Source: a virus. Taken from it: a stretch of DNA of 26,065 nucleotides. Position numbers and translations under genes: made by a program. Shown piece by piece: positions 1 through 9,135 of the stretch. The stretch is taken from positions 1 through 26,065 of the IMG/VR virus record IMGVR_UViG_3300017917_003070; one strand, 5' to 3'. Every line of letters begins with the position of its first letter. The first letter of the stretch is position 1. A model generated the notes under the pieces. That model had not been told where the DNA came from, did not search any database, and saw nothing but the letters and a program-made list of their open reading frames with translations.

Positions 1-181
1 TAGTATTACATACCCAACAATGCCAAGGATTGTCACCTTTAGCATTTGTATCCATATTAACCTCAAGTTTAGGTTTATGATGTTTACAAAATGGACAGTG
101 GTATGCTCTGTTATTTTTAGAGGTATTTTTACCTTTACCTAAAACAGAGTCCACTAAAGTTATTAACAACTGGTTTACCAT
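1..181 (-). CDS. DNA primase, N-terminal zinc-ribbon part (cut by window edge)
   Basis: The first 60 codons of a gene that continues past base 1. The protein carries CPFC (Cys29, Cys32) and CWVC (Cys55, Cys58), a CX2C...CX2C zinc ribbon, separated by a basic stretch reading HHKPKLEVN and then NPWH. This arrangement is typical of the template-reading zinc domain at the start of phage DnaG/T7-type primases, which make RNA primers for lagging-strand synthesis. The ATG at 181 lies just past the stop of the GIY-YIG gene (3 nt gap), so it is probably co-transcribed with it. Whether a TOPRIM or helicase domain follows cannot be seen. A different zinc-ribbon protein is possible but less likely. Confidence 0.75.
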   Translation of the reverse strand, partial: MVNQLLITLVDSVLGKGKNTSKNNRAYHCPFCKHHKPKLEVNMDTNAKGDNPWHCWVCNT

Positions 182-184
182 ACA

Positions 185-661
185 TTATAATGTATGAAGG
201 AGAGCATTAGGGGCAAAGTCTTTTTTGAAAAACTTACCTAACACATTATCATTATAACTATTTACAAATAATACATTATACTTACACTGATAGGCAGTTT
301 CCCAATAAGTAAGTTCTTTTTTAGTTCTTACTAGTTTAATAATTTTTCTAGTAAATGCTAAGTTACCTTTAGATTTTATTTCTTCTAATATTTCCTTGTT
401 AGAACCCCAATATGTAGCCCAATCAGATTCTTTTTGTACTCTTTTAGTAGTAGCTTTTCTACCAGGACCAGATTGTTCTGCTAGTTCTTTTTTGGTAAGT
501 TTTTTCTTTACATTATGATAAAGACTTTTTTTACCAATGTAAAACTTACCTGTTATTGTGTTTTTGATTTCATAAATAAAACCAAAACATTCTTGTGGAA
601 AATCTTCTATTGTTTTAAATTCTTTGACTTCCACATTTTCATACCAAAACCAATTATTCAT
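185..661 (-). CDS. GIY-YIG endonuclease (SegE-like, possible homing nuclease)
   Basis: A 158-aa protein with the two motifs of the GIY-YIG nuclease fold: GFIY at residues 27-30 and FYIG at 40-43. These are followed by YWGS at 84-87 and a candidate metal-binding Glu121 in WETAYQ. The residues SDWATYWGSNKEI and the YWE motif resemble the T4 SegE type of free-standing homing endonucleases, which cut unoccupied sites and spread by repair. No clear extra DNA-binding domain is seen beyond a Lys-rich stretch at 52-77. It sits between the tail genes (3 nt after the 280-aa gene) and the primase gene (3 nt before), as expected for an inserted selfish gene. It could instead serve a phage repair or host-degradation role. 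Confidence 0.8.
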   Translation of the reverse strand: MNNWFWYENVEVKEFKTIEDFPQECFGFIYEIKNTITGKFYIGKKSLYHNVKKKLTKKELAEQSGPGRKATTKRVQKESDWATYWGSNKEILEEIKSKGNLAFTRKIIKLVRTKKELTYWETAYQCKYNVLFVNSYNDNVLGKFFKKDFAPNALLHTL

Positions 662-664
662 ATT

Positions 665-1507
665 TTAAAAGTTTAAGCCTATTTGCATTAATAACTCATT
701 ATTAAAGTTTTTATTATATGGTCTAGGAAGTTTGGCTGTTGCCATTAACTCATTATTATCATTATATAAACCAACAGTTGTAATATATGTTTGAGGATTA
801 TCAAACCAATCTTGATATATTATTTGTCCTGAACTACCTGAAATAAAACTTGGATTCATTGAATAATTATATTGGTTATTTCGGGCTCTTATAAAGACAT
901 GATTTGTTGGAGTAGGATTTAAATTACGAAGAACAAAACTAGTTATAGTTGATATAGTAAGAGATGTAATTATCAATCCAACATCTGGAAGGAATAAACC
1001 ATATTCAGTTGTACCTCTTCCAAAGGAAAATAATGGATTGATAGTTGAGGCTAAAACCACTTTATACGCTCTCCCACAATTAAGAATTTGAGGAGGATTT
1101 ATATTACTATCATCTGTGTAATTACCTAGACGAAAACTACCTGGGAGTAAAGAAGATTTTAAACAATTTTTAGATATAGATATAACAGTAAGTTGGGTTT
1201 TTTCTGAGCCATCCCATTCAAAAATAGCATTTTTATCACCATAAACTATATTACGAATAGCACCATATACTTTTCTTGATATTGAAGTAGTGGGGGCGTT
1301 TTTAAGAGCTTGAACTACACTAAATTGTAAATTAGCAGGATTATCGATGTAGTAATTAGTCACACTATTAACTGTTTCTGAAGAAAAAGATGGAGTGGTT
1401 GAAGGAGCACTACCTACTGGGTTGCCATCAGCATCTCTCCAACATGATGTTGAAATAGCATCATTATTAAAAACAAAATCTGCAGGGTCTATTCTTGTTA
1501 ATTGCAT
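665..1507 (-). CDS. Putative virion protein, paralogue 3 of a tandem family
   Basis: A 280-aa protein, last of three related genes in a row. All three open with a short motif like RIDPADF and end with a shared block. Here that block is YNYSMNPSF (near residue 215), then YITTVGLYNDNNELMATAK and a basic/hydrophobic tail. I do not recognise a named family. The location at the end of the baseplate/fibre operon, the Ser/Thr/Asn-rich composition and the lack of catalytic motifs suggest a structural part such as a baseplate accessory or fibre adaptor. It starts 2 nt after the stop of the preceding paralogue. The ATG is preceded by an AT-rich leader (GGATAAATAATC) without a strong ribosome site. Confidence 0.7.
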   Translation of the reverse strand: MQLTRIDPADFVFNNDAISTSCWRDADGNPVGSAPSTTPSFSSETVNSVTNYYIDNPANLQFSVVQALKNAPTTSISRKVYGAIRNIVYGDKNAIFEWDGSEKTQLTVISISKNCLKSSLLPGSFRLGNYTDDSNINPPQILNCGRAYKVVLASTINPLFSFGRGTTEYGLFLPDVGLIITSLTISTITSFVLRNLNPTPTNHVFIRARNNQYNYSMNPSFISGSSGQIIYQDWFDNPQTYITTVGLYNDNNELMATAKLPRPYNKNFNNELLMQIGLNF

Positions 1508-1509
1508 GA

Positions 1510-2385
1510 TTATTTATCCATATTAATAACTATATTCATATCAACTGTTCTACTTGTAGGTATAGGTTGAGCTAATTTACCCACAGCTAATAATTCATTA
1601 TTTGAATTATAAAGACCAACAGATGTTATATAAGGTGAAAATGATGATCCTGTCACAAAATCAACTACATCACCACTAACATTAATTGTTGAACCATTTG
1701 AATTTACTGGGTTGGTATATTCAGAACCTGAAAGTAAAGTTGGGTTTAATGAATAATTAAACTCATCAGGTCTAATAGTGCATTTATATTGAGTTTCATA
1801 TATTGTAGTTGTAGGGCGAAAGGTTATAGAAGTATCACCATTAAGAGTAGCTGCGGTTTGGTTTGTTAAAATTATTATACCATGAGTATAAATAATATTA
1901 CCCACATATTCAGCATTACTATCAACTATATTTCCTTGACTATCATCAAAATAGCTTGAAAATCCTACACTACCTGGTTTTATATTATCTCCAGATGAAG
2001 ATTGAGGAATAATACCTACAGATATTATTTCATTAGCTCCAGTAGGAAAATTTCTAACTGGATAAAGATCACTTTGTAAAAAATTATCATATCTACTAGT
2101 GACATTAGATGTTTGAGTACCTCCAACTACTTCTCCTTGACCATTAATGATAATAGAAGGTTGTGAGGGTGGAGGTAAAGTATTACTATAATATAAATGT
2201 TTTATAGAGGCATAAACTAATGAAGCTGAAGGCCAAGGGAATGGATTCGCTTCATCATCAACTGAATTATAAGTAGTATTTATACCTTTAATAAAGGTAA
2301 TGGTCTCAGAATTATTTATATCACCATATACAACTAATGGAGATACAATTATATCTTGTGATGTTAATGATTTGAAAGCACCCAT
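1510..2385 (-). CDS. Putative virion protein, paralogue 2 of a tandem family
   Basis: A 291-aa protein related to both neighbours. It has FNYSLNPTLLSGS near residue 210 and ITSVGLYNSNNELLAVGKL near the C-terminus, aligned with the same blocks in the 280- and 322-aa proteins. It is the most diverged of the three: the stretch between the two blocks is longer, and the N-terminal motif reads LTSQDIIVS instead of LDPEDFLVS. The start codon is 4 nt from the preceding stop. The role is inferred only from position among tail genes, namely a structural or host-contact component. It could be a separate specificity variant of the same virion part. Confidence 0.7.
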   Translation of the reverse strand: MGAFKSLTSQDIIVSPLVVYGDINNSETITFIKGINTTYNSVDDEANPFPWPSASLVYASIKHLYYSNTLPPPSQPSIIINGQGEVVGGTQTSNVTSRYDNFLQSDLYPVRNFPTGANEIISVGIIPQSSSGDNIKPGSVGFSSYFDDSQGNIVDSNAEYVGNIIYTHGIIILTNQTAATLNGDTSITFRPTTTIYETQYKCTIRPDEFNYSLNPTLLSGSEYTNPVNSNGSTINVSGDVVDFVTGSSFSPYITSVGLYNSNNELLAVGKLAQPIPTSRTVDMNIVINMDK

Positions 2386-2389
2386 TCAT

Positions 2390-3358
2390 TTAGAAATCTA
2401 ACTTAACACGCACTAAAGCTTCTTTAGTAAAATCTTTTTTAAGTGGTTTTGATAATTTAGCTATAGCTAATAATTCATTATTATCATTATACATCCCTAT
2501 AGAGGTAATATATGTAGCTGGGTTTTGCACAAAATCATTATATAAAATTGTTCCAGCACTTGAAGAAACTGAAAAACTTGGGTTTACTGAGTAATTAAAT
2601 TCAGCATTTCTGGCTCTACAAAATATAAAATCTGAGGTAATTGTTTCTTGGCTTTGAAGATAAAATTCAGTTAAATCTCCAATTAAAGTATTAGGATTAT
2701 CTTCATCTGAATCGCTGGTTCTATCTGGTGGTGTATCTAGAGCAAGAGCGTTTAAAATTATAACACCTACATCAGGGAATAAATAACCATATACACCATC
2801 ATTTCCATTTTCTACTCCATCTCCAAAACTACCAGAGCCTAAAATAAATCTTCTTCCTCCACTAGTATAGTCTACAACAGGTGTTATTTTACTATTATCA
2901 GTTATATTTACACCACTAATTAAACCACTAATTTGAATACTACCGGGCATAATGGCTTGTTTATAACGAGCTCTATCTATCACTATAGCGTAAAAACATT
3001 CATTATTTACACTTGGACCCCCAAAATCAAAAGAAGCATTTTCATCTTCTCCTAATAATAAGTTTATAAACTGTCCATAAACTGTTCTTGAAGGTGATAA
3101 ACCATTAACACCAGCATTATATAATAATGAACCTGATCCTTTAATATCTCCATAAGCTACAGAAAATTGAATTTCAGCTGCAGGATTTGGCATACTTAAA
3201 TTATAAACATTATAATAATATGGACCACTAGGACCAGAGAATTGAGTATTACTTGTGTTAAAACTTGTTAATGAAGCGGAATAATTTGACCAAGCAGGGG
3301 CAACAATAGATTCAGCACTAACTAAAAAGTCTTCAGGGTCTAATCTTTTAAATGACAT
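2390..3358 (-). CDS. Putative virion protein, paralogue 1 of a tandem family
   Basis: A 322-aa protein, first transcribed and longest of the three paralogues. It begins MSFKRLDPEDFLVS and has CRARNAEFNYSVNPSF around residue 246, then YITSIGMYNDNNELLAIAK and a Lys-rich tail. The match to the 280-aa protein is close at both ends: RARN, NYS-x-NPSF, the D-x2-x-NP-x-TYIT stretch and YNDNNEL. No enzymatic motif is visible. It lies 11 nt after the 221-aa gene in the same direction, so it probably belongs to the same late operon. The family resembles uncharacterised structural proteins of environmental T4-like phages, but I cannot give a T4 equivalent. Confidence 0.72.
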   Translation of the reverse strand: MSFKRLDPEDFLVSAESIVAPAWSNYSASLTSFNTSNTQFSGPSGPYYYNVYNLSMPNPAAEIQFSVAYGDIKGSGSLLYNAGVNGLSPSRTVYGQFINLLLGEDENASFDFGGPSVNNECFYAIVIDRARYKQAIMPGSIQISGLISGVNITDNSKITPVVDYTSGGRRFILGSGSFGDGVENGNDGVYGYLFPDVGVIILNALALDTPPDRTSDSDEDNPNTLIGDLTEFYLQSQETITSDFIFCRARNAEFNYSVNPSFSVSSSAGTILYNDFVQNPATYITSIGMYNDNNELLAIAKLSKPLKKDFTKEALVRVKLDF

Positions 3359-3369
3359 ATTTTAAAATA

Positions 3370-4035
3370 TTAACAATTTGTATTTTTGTTTAATTGAACA
3401 GGTACTGTTATTCTAGCTCCACTATCTCTACCTACAACAGTTAATGAAGTAGCTAATTGAGTCACACCCTCAGGAAATAGTACATTTACAGTAGTGGATG
3501 TTAAATTTATAGTAGTACCAACTACTGTTTTAGATACAGCCGCACCTAATGTAGTTGTTGAATTTAATGTTGTTGCTTGAGATGTATTAATACCTACTCC
3601 ATTAAATGTACTTAATAATCTAACATCTCCAATAGTAGCTACATATCCTGATGATTCATATGTTTGTGTACCACCTAAATAATTAAGAGTTTGAGGTGTA
3701 ATAGCAATTGAAGCTCCTTGATATAATGAAATTACTTGATAACCTAAATCTAAAATAGGCAGTTTTGAAGTACCTCTAGGTAAAGTAGTAAGTAAATATT
3801 TCATTGCTTGAGTTTCATCAGGAAAAGCTTCTAATAAAGGCATGTTTTCAATTGCTTGACCATAAAATGCTGAACCAAGAGGATTTGATGGATTATACAT
3901 TGTGTAATCAATTTCATCATCTGATAGGGCAAATTGTGTAATTTTAAAAGAACCATCATTTCTAGCTAACAATTCTCTACCTTTTCTAGTTAAAATAGCA
4001 TCAACTGTAACTATTGAATTATTAAGATATCCCAT
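3370..4035 (-). CDS. Putative phage structural protein (221 aa)
   Basis: A 221-aa protein. The N-terminal half contains TRKGRELLARNDGSF (residues 16-30) followed by ITQFALSDDEIDYTMYN and ENMPLLEAFPDE. This combination is familiar from uncharacterised virion proteins of marine T4-like phages. The C-terminal half (about 125-221) is Thr/Val/Ser-rich and likely beta-structured. There are no catalytic motifs. The gene follows a 27-nt gap that carries a candidate late-promoter element, making it the first gene of the distal late transcript with the three paralogues behind it. The ATG at 4035 is preceded only by A/T-rich sequence. Confidence 0.7.
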   Translation of the reverse strand: MGYLNNSIVTVDAILTRKGRELLARNDGSFKITQFALSDDEIDYTMYNPSNPLGSAFYGQAIENMPLLEAFPDETQAMKYLLTTLPRGTSKLPILDLGYQVISLYQGASIAITPQTLNYLGGTQTYESSGYVATIGDVRLLSTFNGVGINTSQATTLNSTTTLGAAVSKTVVGTTINLTSTTVNVLFPEGVTQLATSLTVVGRDSGARITVPVQLNKNTNC

Positions 4036-4053
4036 TTTTTATAAATTATTTTA

Positions 4054-4064
4054 TTATAAATATT
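4054..4064 (-). promoter_or_regulatory. Candidate late promoter element (AATATTTATAA)
   Basis: The minus strand reads AATATTTATAA, 19 nt before the start of the 221-aa gene and overlapping the stop of the previous gene by 2 nt. It is one base different from identical elements at 10695-10705 and 16558-16568. No TTTG box is found 20 nt upstream, unlike the other promoters here. The assignment to the gp55-like sigma factor is inference; AT-rich DNA produces such strings by chance. Confidence 0.4.
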
Positions 4065-5610
4065 AATTAATTATTTCTTTTGATGTTAAATCTGTGATTA
4101 TTTTATCATATTTTTTAATTAATTCTTCAGATATAAATTCAGGTTGAAGTATTCCTGTGTATGCTCCCCCAGGAGCGTCTTTTTTAACATCTAAAGTGAC
4201 ATATGTCCCATCATTTATAATTCGATAGATACAAAAATGACTAGATACTACATCTGAGTTAGGACCTTGGATTGTTCCAACATTAGGAGTTATAGTCATA
4301 CGTAATATTGTATATCCTGAGTCATCATATAATTTAATATCAGTTATAGTAAAATTTTGTAAAGTTTTGTTATATTCAAATCTGATTTTATCTCCAGGTT
4401 TAACATCATTAAATGGTATTTTTATTTCTGAAAATCCAAATTCAGCTGATGCAGGGTCTAAAGTTTGGATTAATCCAGGATTATTGTATATTTGAGCAGT
4501 ATTGACATCCCAAAAAACATAAGAGAATTCTTGGTCAGGATGATCTTCTATACTGTTAAATACTCCACCACTTAAATATATTGAATTCACACCATCTATA
4601 TATCCTGAACCTGATTCTGGTGTGTAAGGAGCATTTTCTTGTTGGATTAGTAAATATGTGTCAACACACCCATCATCACTTCCTACAATAATTCTATTAG
4701 TATTACCAGTACCTGATCCATTAAGATCATAAAATACTCTATATACATCATTTACAGAAGCATCTATCCAATCAGTTTCAACTGTGTAAACTTTAGGATT
4801 ACTCATAGGAGCAACTTCTATAGGAATATATCCTGAGGTGGCTATAATATTATCTCCAGGTACAGAAGTATTACGATTAATTGTGAGTTTTAGTGTATTA
4901 AATGTTGCTCCTACTGTTGGAGTTGATATACCTAATGATGCTTTAAGTTTTATTCTTGTCCCAGCTTCAAATGAACTAGTAGTTATAGTGATAGTACTAC
5001 CCCCAAAAGTATAAGCATCTCCATATATTTCATTTTGCCAATCTATAAGTTGAGCGTTAGCTTTACTAGCTGAAAAAGATGTATTCCGCCTAAATAAACC
5101 ACTTACATTAGTTACTGGAGGAGAACCTGGAGGGGGAGGTGGTATAAAACTCATAGTAGTGATATAATCAGATCTTGCAGGACCGGTTTCAGTTACTAAA
5201 ATAGGGACTATTCTACCAACAGAAGCTATATTATGGATACCTGTTAGTATCTCACTATTAGGTATGCTATCATATACTGGATTAGGTTCTATTAATTTAA
5301 CAGCAGCTCGTTTACCTGGTTCAAAGTTATTAATTAAATTATATAAAGCTATAGATTGAGGGTTATTAGGTGTATCTGTTGGTTCAGGATTAACAACATT
5401 ACCTTCAGTATCAATTAAATATTTTATAAAATAAGCAGTTCCATCTATATATTCAGGACCTGTTCCTCCTACACCATCAAAGTAAGCTATATAAGTTTGA
5501 TTTTGTTCCGCTACAGGATCTTTTGGTGTAGTACCATAATTAAATCTTTGGTTGCTTAAAACATCTAAATTACCTGGATTCTGATTGGCATAAACATTAA
5601 ATGAGGGCAT
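4063..5610 (-). CDS. Putative tail fibre or structural protein (515 aa)
   Basis: A 515-aa protein of unknown family. The N-terminus (1-60) has an Asn/Gln/Tyr-rich stretch with FNVYANQNPGNLDVLSNQRFN. A proline run PPPPPGSPP near residue 157 looks like a hinge between two parts. The rest is rich in Thr, Ser, Ile and Gly, as in beta-sandwich fibre proteins. It ends in a basic/acidic helix (EELIKKYDKIITDLTSKE) that could mediate oligomerisation or docking. It follows the 1051-aa protein by 11 nt. The position among baseplate-distal genes suggests a fibre, adaptor or receptor-binding part; no sequence motif proves this. Confidence 0.65.
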   Translation of the reverse strand: MPSFNVYANQNPGNLDVLSNQRFNYGTTPKDPVAEQNQTYIAYFDGVGGTGPEYIDGTAYFIKYLIDTEGNVVNPEPTDTPNNPQSIALYNLINNFEPGKRAAVKLIEPNPVYDSIPNSEILTGIHNIASVGRIVPILVTETGPARSDYITTMSFIPPPPPGSPPVTNVSGLFRRNTSFSASKANAQLIDWQNEIYGDAYTFGGSTITITTSSFEAGTRIKLKASLGISTPTVGATFNTLKLTINRNTSVPGDNIIATSGYIPIEVAPMSNPKVYTVETDWIDASVNDVYRVFYDLNGSGTGNTNRIIVGSDDGCVDTYLLIQQENAPYTPESGSGYIDGVNSIYLSGGVFNSIEDHPDQEFSYVFWDVNTAQIYNNPGLIQTLDPASAEFGFSEIKIPFNDVKPGDKIRFEYNKTLQNFTITDIKLYDDSGYTILRMTITPNVGTIQGPNSDVVSSHFCIYRIINDGTYVTLDVKKDAPGGAYTGILQPEFISEELIKKYDKIITDLTSKEIIN

Positions 5611-5621
5611 AATCTTTATTT

Positions 5622-8600
5622 TTAATACGGTTTATTAAAATTAATTGAGCTTATTCTTGATCCATTATATCTAATATTAGACCAAGATTTTGAAGAATAG
5701 TTTGAATCTTGAACAGAAGCTCTATCAGCTGTACCTGAAATAAGGAGTTCAAAGTTATATGGGGTTACAATACCTGCACCATAATCTACTTTCATGTAGT
5801 GGGTTGATGTGACATTATTAACACTATTATTAATAATAGGATTATCTCCTGAGTAGTCAAAATTAAGACCTAAAGGAGAAAATGTTATTCTACCAAGAAC
5901 ACCATTAGAAAATACATTAGCCATATCCCAATAATATGGTATAACATTATACAAATATATTCCACTCCAAAGTGTTCCTAATTCAAGTTGCATTCCATAA
6001 AGAGGTTGACCTGTAGCCGTTTTTGGAAATGAAGAAAAATCAATATTTTGAATATAAGGTAAAAGATCAGAACAATCAACTGAATTTTGTGAAGTTTGGT
6101 TGATTTTTAAATAAATAACTCGATCTATATCAGTTCTAACATAGGCATATATATACCCAGAGCTTGGGGTAAGATTATTAAGAAAATCTTTAACATCAGT
6201 AGTTTTATCAGTATAAACATTTACACTATATTGTATTAAGTTTGTTGATGGAAATTTATATTCATTATTTGGATTTAACTCACCATTAGTGACTATAGTT
6301 GGATAATAGGGTAATTCTCCGTTATAGAATTCAGCTTGATCATTATGTAATGATTGGGTTAAGCCTAAAGGTGTTTTAATAGTTTCATACCAGGATTGAG
6401 TATTAAAAGGATTTGCTAGAACATTAAATTCATTAAAAACACCTCCTGTACTCCCTTCAATAAAAGCAGTATCAATAGATCCACTATATATACTACTACT
6501 AAGAAAAACTTGAGGTTGAACAAATTTACTTCTATTTAATAGATGAGGTTTAATAGTAATACCTGATTTTAGATTTGTTCTGGCAGGGACAAAATCTTTA
6601 ATCATATTAAATAATGAATTATCAAAATATTTTATTAAACGGATATAAGCTGAAGAAGTATATATAGCTCCTCCTAAAATATTATCTGCTTGGCTATATA
6701 AATTAGGGTAATAAGGTAAAAATGTTTGAGAAGGGATTCCTATATATTCTCCTATATCAAAATTACCTTGAGATATAATATAATTATCTATATCATTTTG
6801 AGGTGAAAATGAAACTTCTATTGTATTCACACTAGGGGATAAACTAGGAGATGTACTAATATCATCCACATAATTTTGTAATACACTTTTTTGAGATGAT
6901 AAAATTAATTGAGGTTTATAAGCATAATTAGCATCAATAGTATTTGGAGGAATAATTGGAGGGAAAGATTGAGTGATAGCTTGTGTGGTAGTGAGAATCT
7001 TAATGTTATCATTATTTATATCTTGAATACCAGTGATAGTTAAACTGTCTTTTCCTCCAAATTCTTTAACACTTAAAATAGAGCTAGTTATACCAAACAT
7101 ACTAATAATGTTTTGCAAACCAGTTACTGTTCCTTTAGATTTTAATAAATAAGGTAAATTATGGTAAATACGTTTATACATTTCCTTATTAACATCATCT
7201 AATGGAGTATAAAGTGATTGTTGTGATGCTGTATAGTAAGTGTCAATTATTTCTTTATCATTATAATCTGTTGGATTAGTAGTTCGTAAATAACTTCCTG
7301 AGTTAAATCCTGTGAATGCATTAAATAGATCATTAATTGAGAAGTTGTTTTGGTATATGTTTAACCCAAATGATCTAATAGCGTCTGCTACTAAGTCTTT
7401 AGAAATACCATATTCTAAACGATTATCTCCATTATATCGATTTGAAACATCTTTATAATAAACCCAAATGTTATCATAATGTTGACCAATCATATCAATG
7501 AACACTTTATATGGTTCATTTTGTGGATCATCTCTTAAATATTCAGGTACAGTATTATATAAATAATCTTTATTAAATTCATCAAAAAGAGAAGCACTTT
7601 TTATTGATGAAGTGTACCAAGTTTGAACTGTGGCATTACTACTAGTTAATAAAGTATAAGGTAATGTATTTGATGATTTAGGGTAAGTATTTGATCCTGA
7701 TGAGAAATACAAATAATATTCAAATCCATCAAAATTTTTGATTAAATTAGATATACTATTTTGTAAAGATATAATACTAGATGATGTTATAGGAGTATCA
7801 GCGATACTTATTTCTTCTAAACTAGCACTATATCGTTCTAATAGTTGGATTTTATAAAAAAAATTTTCAATCCTTGATTCAGCTGATGAAAAATGAACAA
7901 AATTTTCAAACTCAGTATAATCAATACTTATATTAATACTTTTATCTTCTAGATATGAAAGAATTTGATTATATGATGTTATATTATCTGTTGTTAATAA
8001 TTGTTCATAATTGATATAATTAGTTGAATTGTTAGTTCTATTCTTAACAGGTAAATCAAAATTTGGGCTTTTAAGAGTAGGAGTAACAATTTTAGGTATT
8101 ATAAGTTCTGGTGGAAATTGAATATTAAAAGCTAATGGGTTAGCTACTTGGGTCACAATCCACAATACTTCTTTTAGTTTGAATTGTGGAGGTAGTGGTT
8201 CATATAAGTTAATTAATATTTCATATTTAACTTTAGTATTATCAAGTAATATATTATTAGCTATGATTAAATTATTACTACCAAAATTTAAGTAAAAATC
8301 TTGAAAATATTTTGATGAGTTAATTTGTTGTTTAAAATTATCAACAATATTTATTAATTCATCATTTGTTAAAATATTAGAGGCTAGTCTTAATTCTGTT
8401 CTATCAGGTGATATTTCTTTTATAAAATATGGTCGAGTATCTGAGGAAGAATTTAATTCGTTCTTTAAAAACTTATAAATAACATTATACTCACCATTTA
8501 TAAAACCTTTATTTTTTAAATCTTTTTCAGGATCTAAATCAATATTAAAAGTAACTCCAGTACCAGCATCAACACTTGTTATAGTAATATTTTCAAGATT

Positions 8601-8777
8601 CTGATCTGTTATTTGAAAAGAATTATCAGGAGATAATATTGTATATTCAACATAACTTCCTTTACTAGGATCAAAAATAGAATTAACTGTCTCAGGAGAC
8701 ATAGCTGTTACATCCTGAGAAGAATATGTTTGAATTTCGAAAGTAAATGGATTTATTTCTGTTATTATAGCAGCCAT
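5622..8777 (-). CDS. Large baseplate/tail structural protein (1051 aa)
   Basis: At 1051 aa this is the largest protein of the window. The composition is that of a virion protein, rich in Asn, Ser, Tyr, Ile and Thr, with no Cys clusters or catalytic motifs. A middle region includes FDGFEYYLYFSSGSNTYPKS and later NRLEYGISKDLVADAIRSFG, patterns seen in uncharacterised structural proteins of environmental T4-like phages. Its place after gp6 and the DNRLRE-like protein, and its size, would suit a gp7-like baseplate wedge or a large peripheral baseplate protein, but I cannot show homology to T4 gp7. The start is 1 nt after the stop of the 118-aa gene, so the two are translated together. Confidence 0.68.
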   Translation of the reverse strand: MAAIITEINPFTFEIQTYSSQDVTAMSPETVNSIFDPSKGSYVEYTILSPDNSFQITDQNLENITITSVDAGTGVTFNIDLDPEKDLKNKGFINGEYNVIYKFLKNELNSSSDTRPYFIKEISPDRTELRLASNILTNDELINIVDNFKQQINSSKYFQDFYLNFGSNNLIIANNILLDNTKVKYEILINLYEPLPPQFKLKEVLWIVTQVANPLAFNIQFPPELIIPKIVTPTLKSPNFDLPVKNRTNNSTNYINYEQLLTTDNITSYNQILSYLEDKSINISIDYTEFENFVHFSSAESRIENFFYKIQLLERYSASLEEISIADTPITSSSIISLQNSISNLIKNFDGFEYYLYFSSGSNTYPKSSNTLPYTLLTSSNATVQTWYTSSIKSASLFDEFNKDYLYNTVPEYLRDDPQNEPYKVFIDMIGQHYDNIWVYYKDVSNRYNGDNRLEYGISKDLVADAIRSFGLNIYQNNFSINDLFNAFTGFNSGSYLRTTNPTDYNDKEIIDTYYTASQQSLYTPLDDVNKEMYKRIYHNLPYLLKSKGTVTGLQNIISMFGITSSILSVKEFGGKDSLTITGIQDINNDNIKILTTTQAITQSFPPIIPPNTIDANYAYKPQLILSSQKSVLQNYVDDISTSPSLSPSVNTIEVSFSPQNDIDNYIISQGNFDIGEYIGIPSQTFLPYYPNLYSQADNILGGAIYTSSAYIRLIKYFDNSLFNMIKDFVPARTNLKSGITIKPHLLNRSKFVQPQVFLSSSIYSGSIDTAFIEGSTGGVFNEFNVLANPFNTQSWYETIKTPLGLTQSLHNDQAEFYNGELPYYPTIVTNGELNPNNEYKFPSTNLIQYSVNVYTDKTTDVKDFLNNLTPSSGYIYAYVRTDIDRVIYLKINQTSQNSVDCSDLLPYIQNIDFSSFPKTATGQPLYGMQLELGTLWSGIYLYNVIPYYWDMANVFSNGVLGRITFSPLGLNFDYSGDNPIINNSVNNVTSTHYMKVDYGAGIVTPYNFELLISGTADRASVQDSNYSSKSWSNIRYNGSRISSINFNKPY

Positions 8778-8778
8778 A

Positions 8779-9135
8779 TTATATATTTATCGAAGCTGAA
8801 AGAGCAGTGGATTGGAGTAAAATAATTTGTTCATTAGCTGCTAATAGGTCTTGTCTTAAAACTGTTATTTCATCTAATAAAGCTTGAACATCTTCATTTT
8901 CTTGTTCAAAATTAATATAATCTCCACTAGTTTTAACTAAATATTCATGTGAATTAGCATCTCCATTAGTTGGTATGTCATAAAAAAGAGCATTATAGAG
9001 GTTAAAAAATTCATCTATAGTTATAGTGTCTTCTAAAGGAAGAGGTGGGGTAGAAACTTGTGAAAACGTAGTATCAATAGTATTTTCATAAGTTTCTTTT
9101 TTAAAAACTGTTTTATTTAAAGAATAATTAGCCAT
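8779..9135 (-). CDS. Small structural protein with C-terminal coiled coil
   Basis: A 118-aa acidic protein of unknown family. Residues about 78-110 (NEDVQALLDEITVLRQDLLAANEQIILL) show a regular hydrophobic heptad pattern, so it likely forms a coiled-coil oligomer. The start overlaps the end of the 373-aa gene by 8 nt (ATGGCTAA), indicating translational coupling, and the stop touches the start of the 1051-aa gene. It is therefore likely made in fixed proportion with its neighbours, perhaps as a fibre or baseplate connector or a chaperone for the large protein behind it. Function is not shown by sequence. Confidence 0.65.
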   Translation of the reverse strand: MANYSLNKTVFKKETYENTIDTTFSQVSTPPLPLEDTITIDEFFNLYNALFYDIPTNGDANSHEYLVKTSGDYINFEQENEDVQALLDEITVLRQDLLAANEQIILLQSTALSASINI

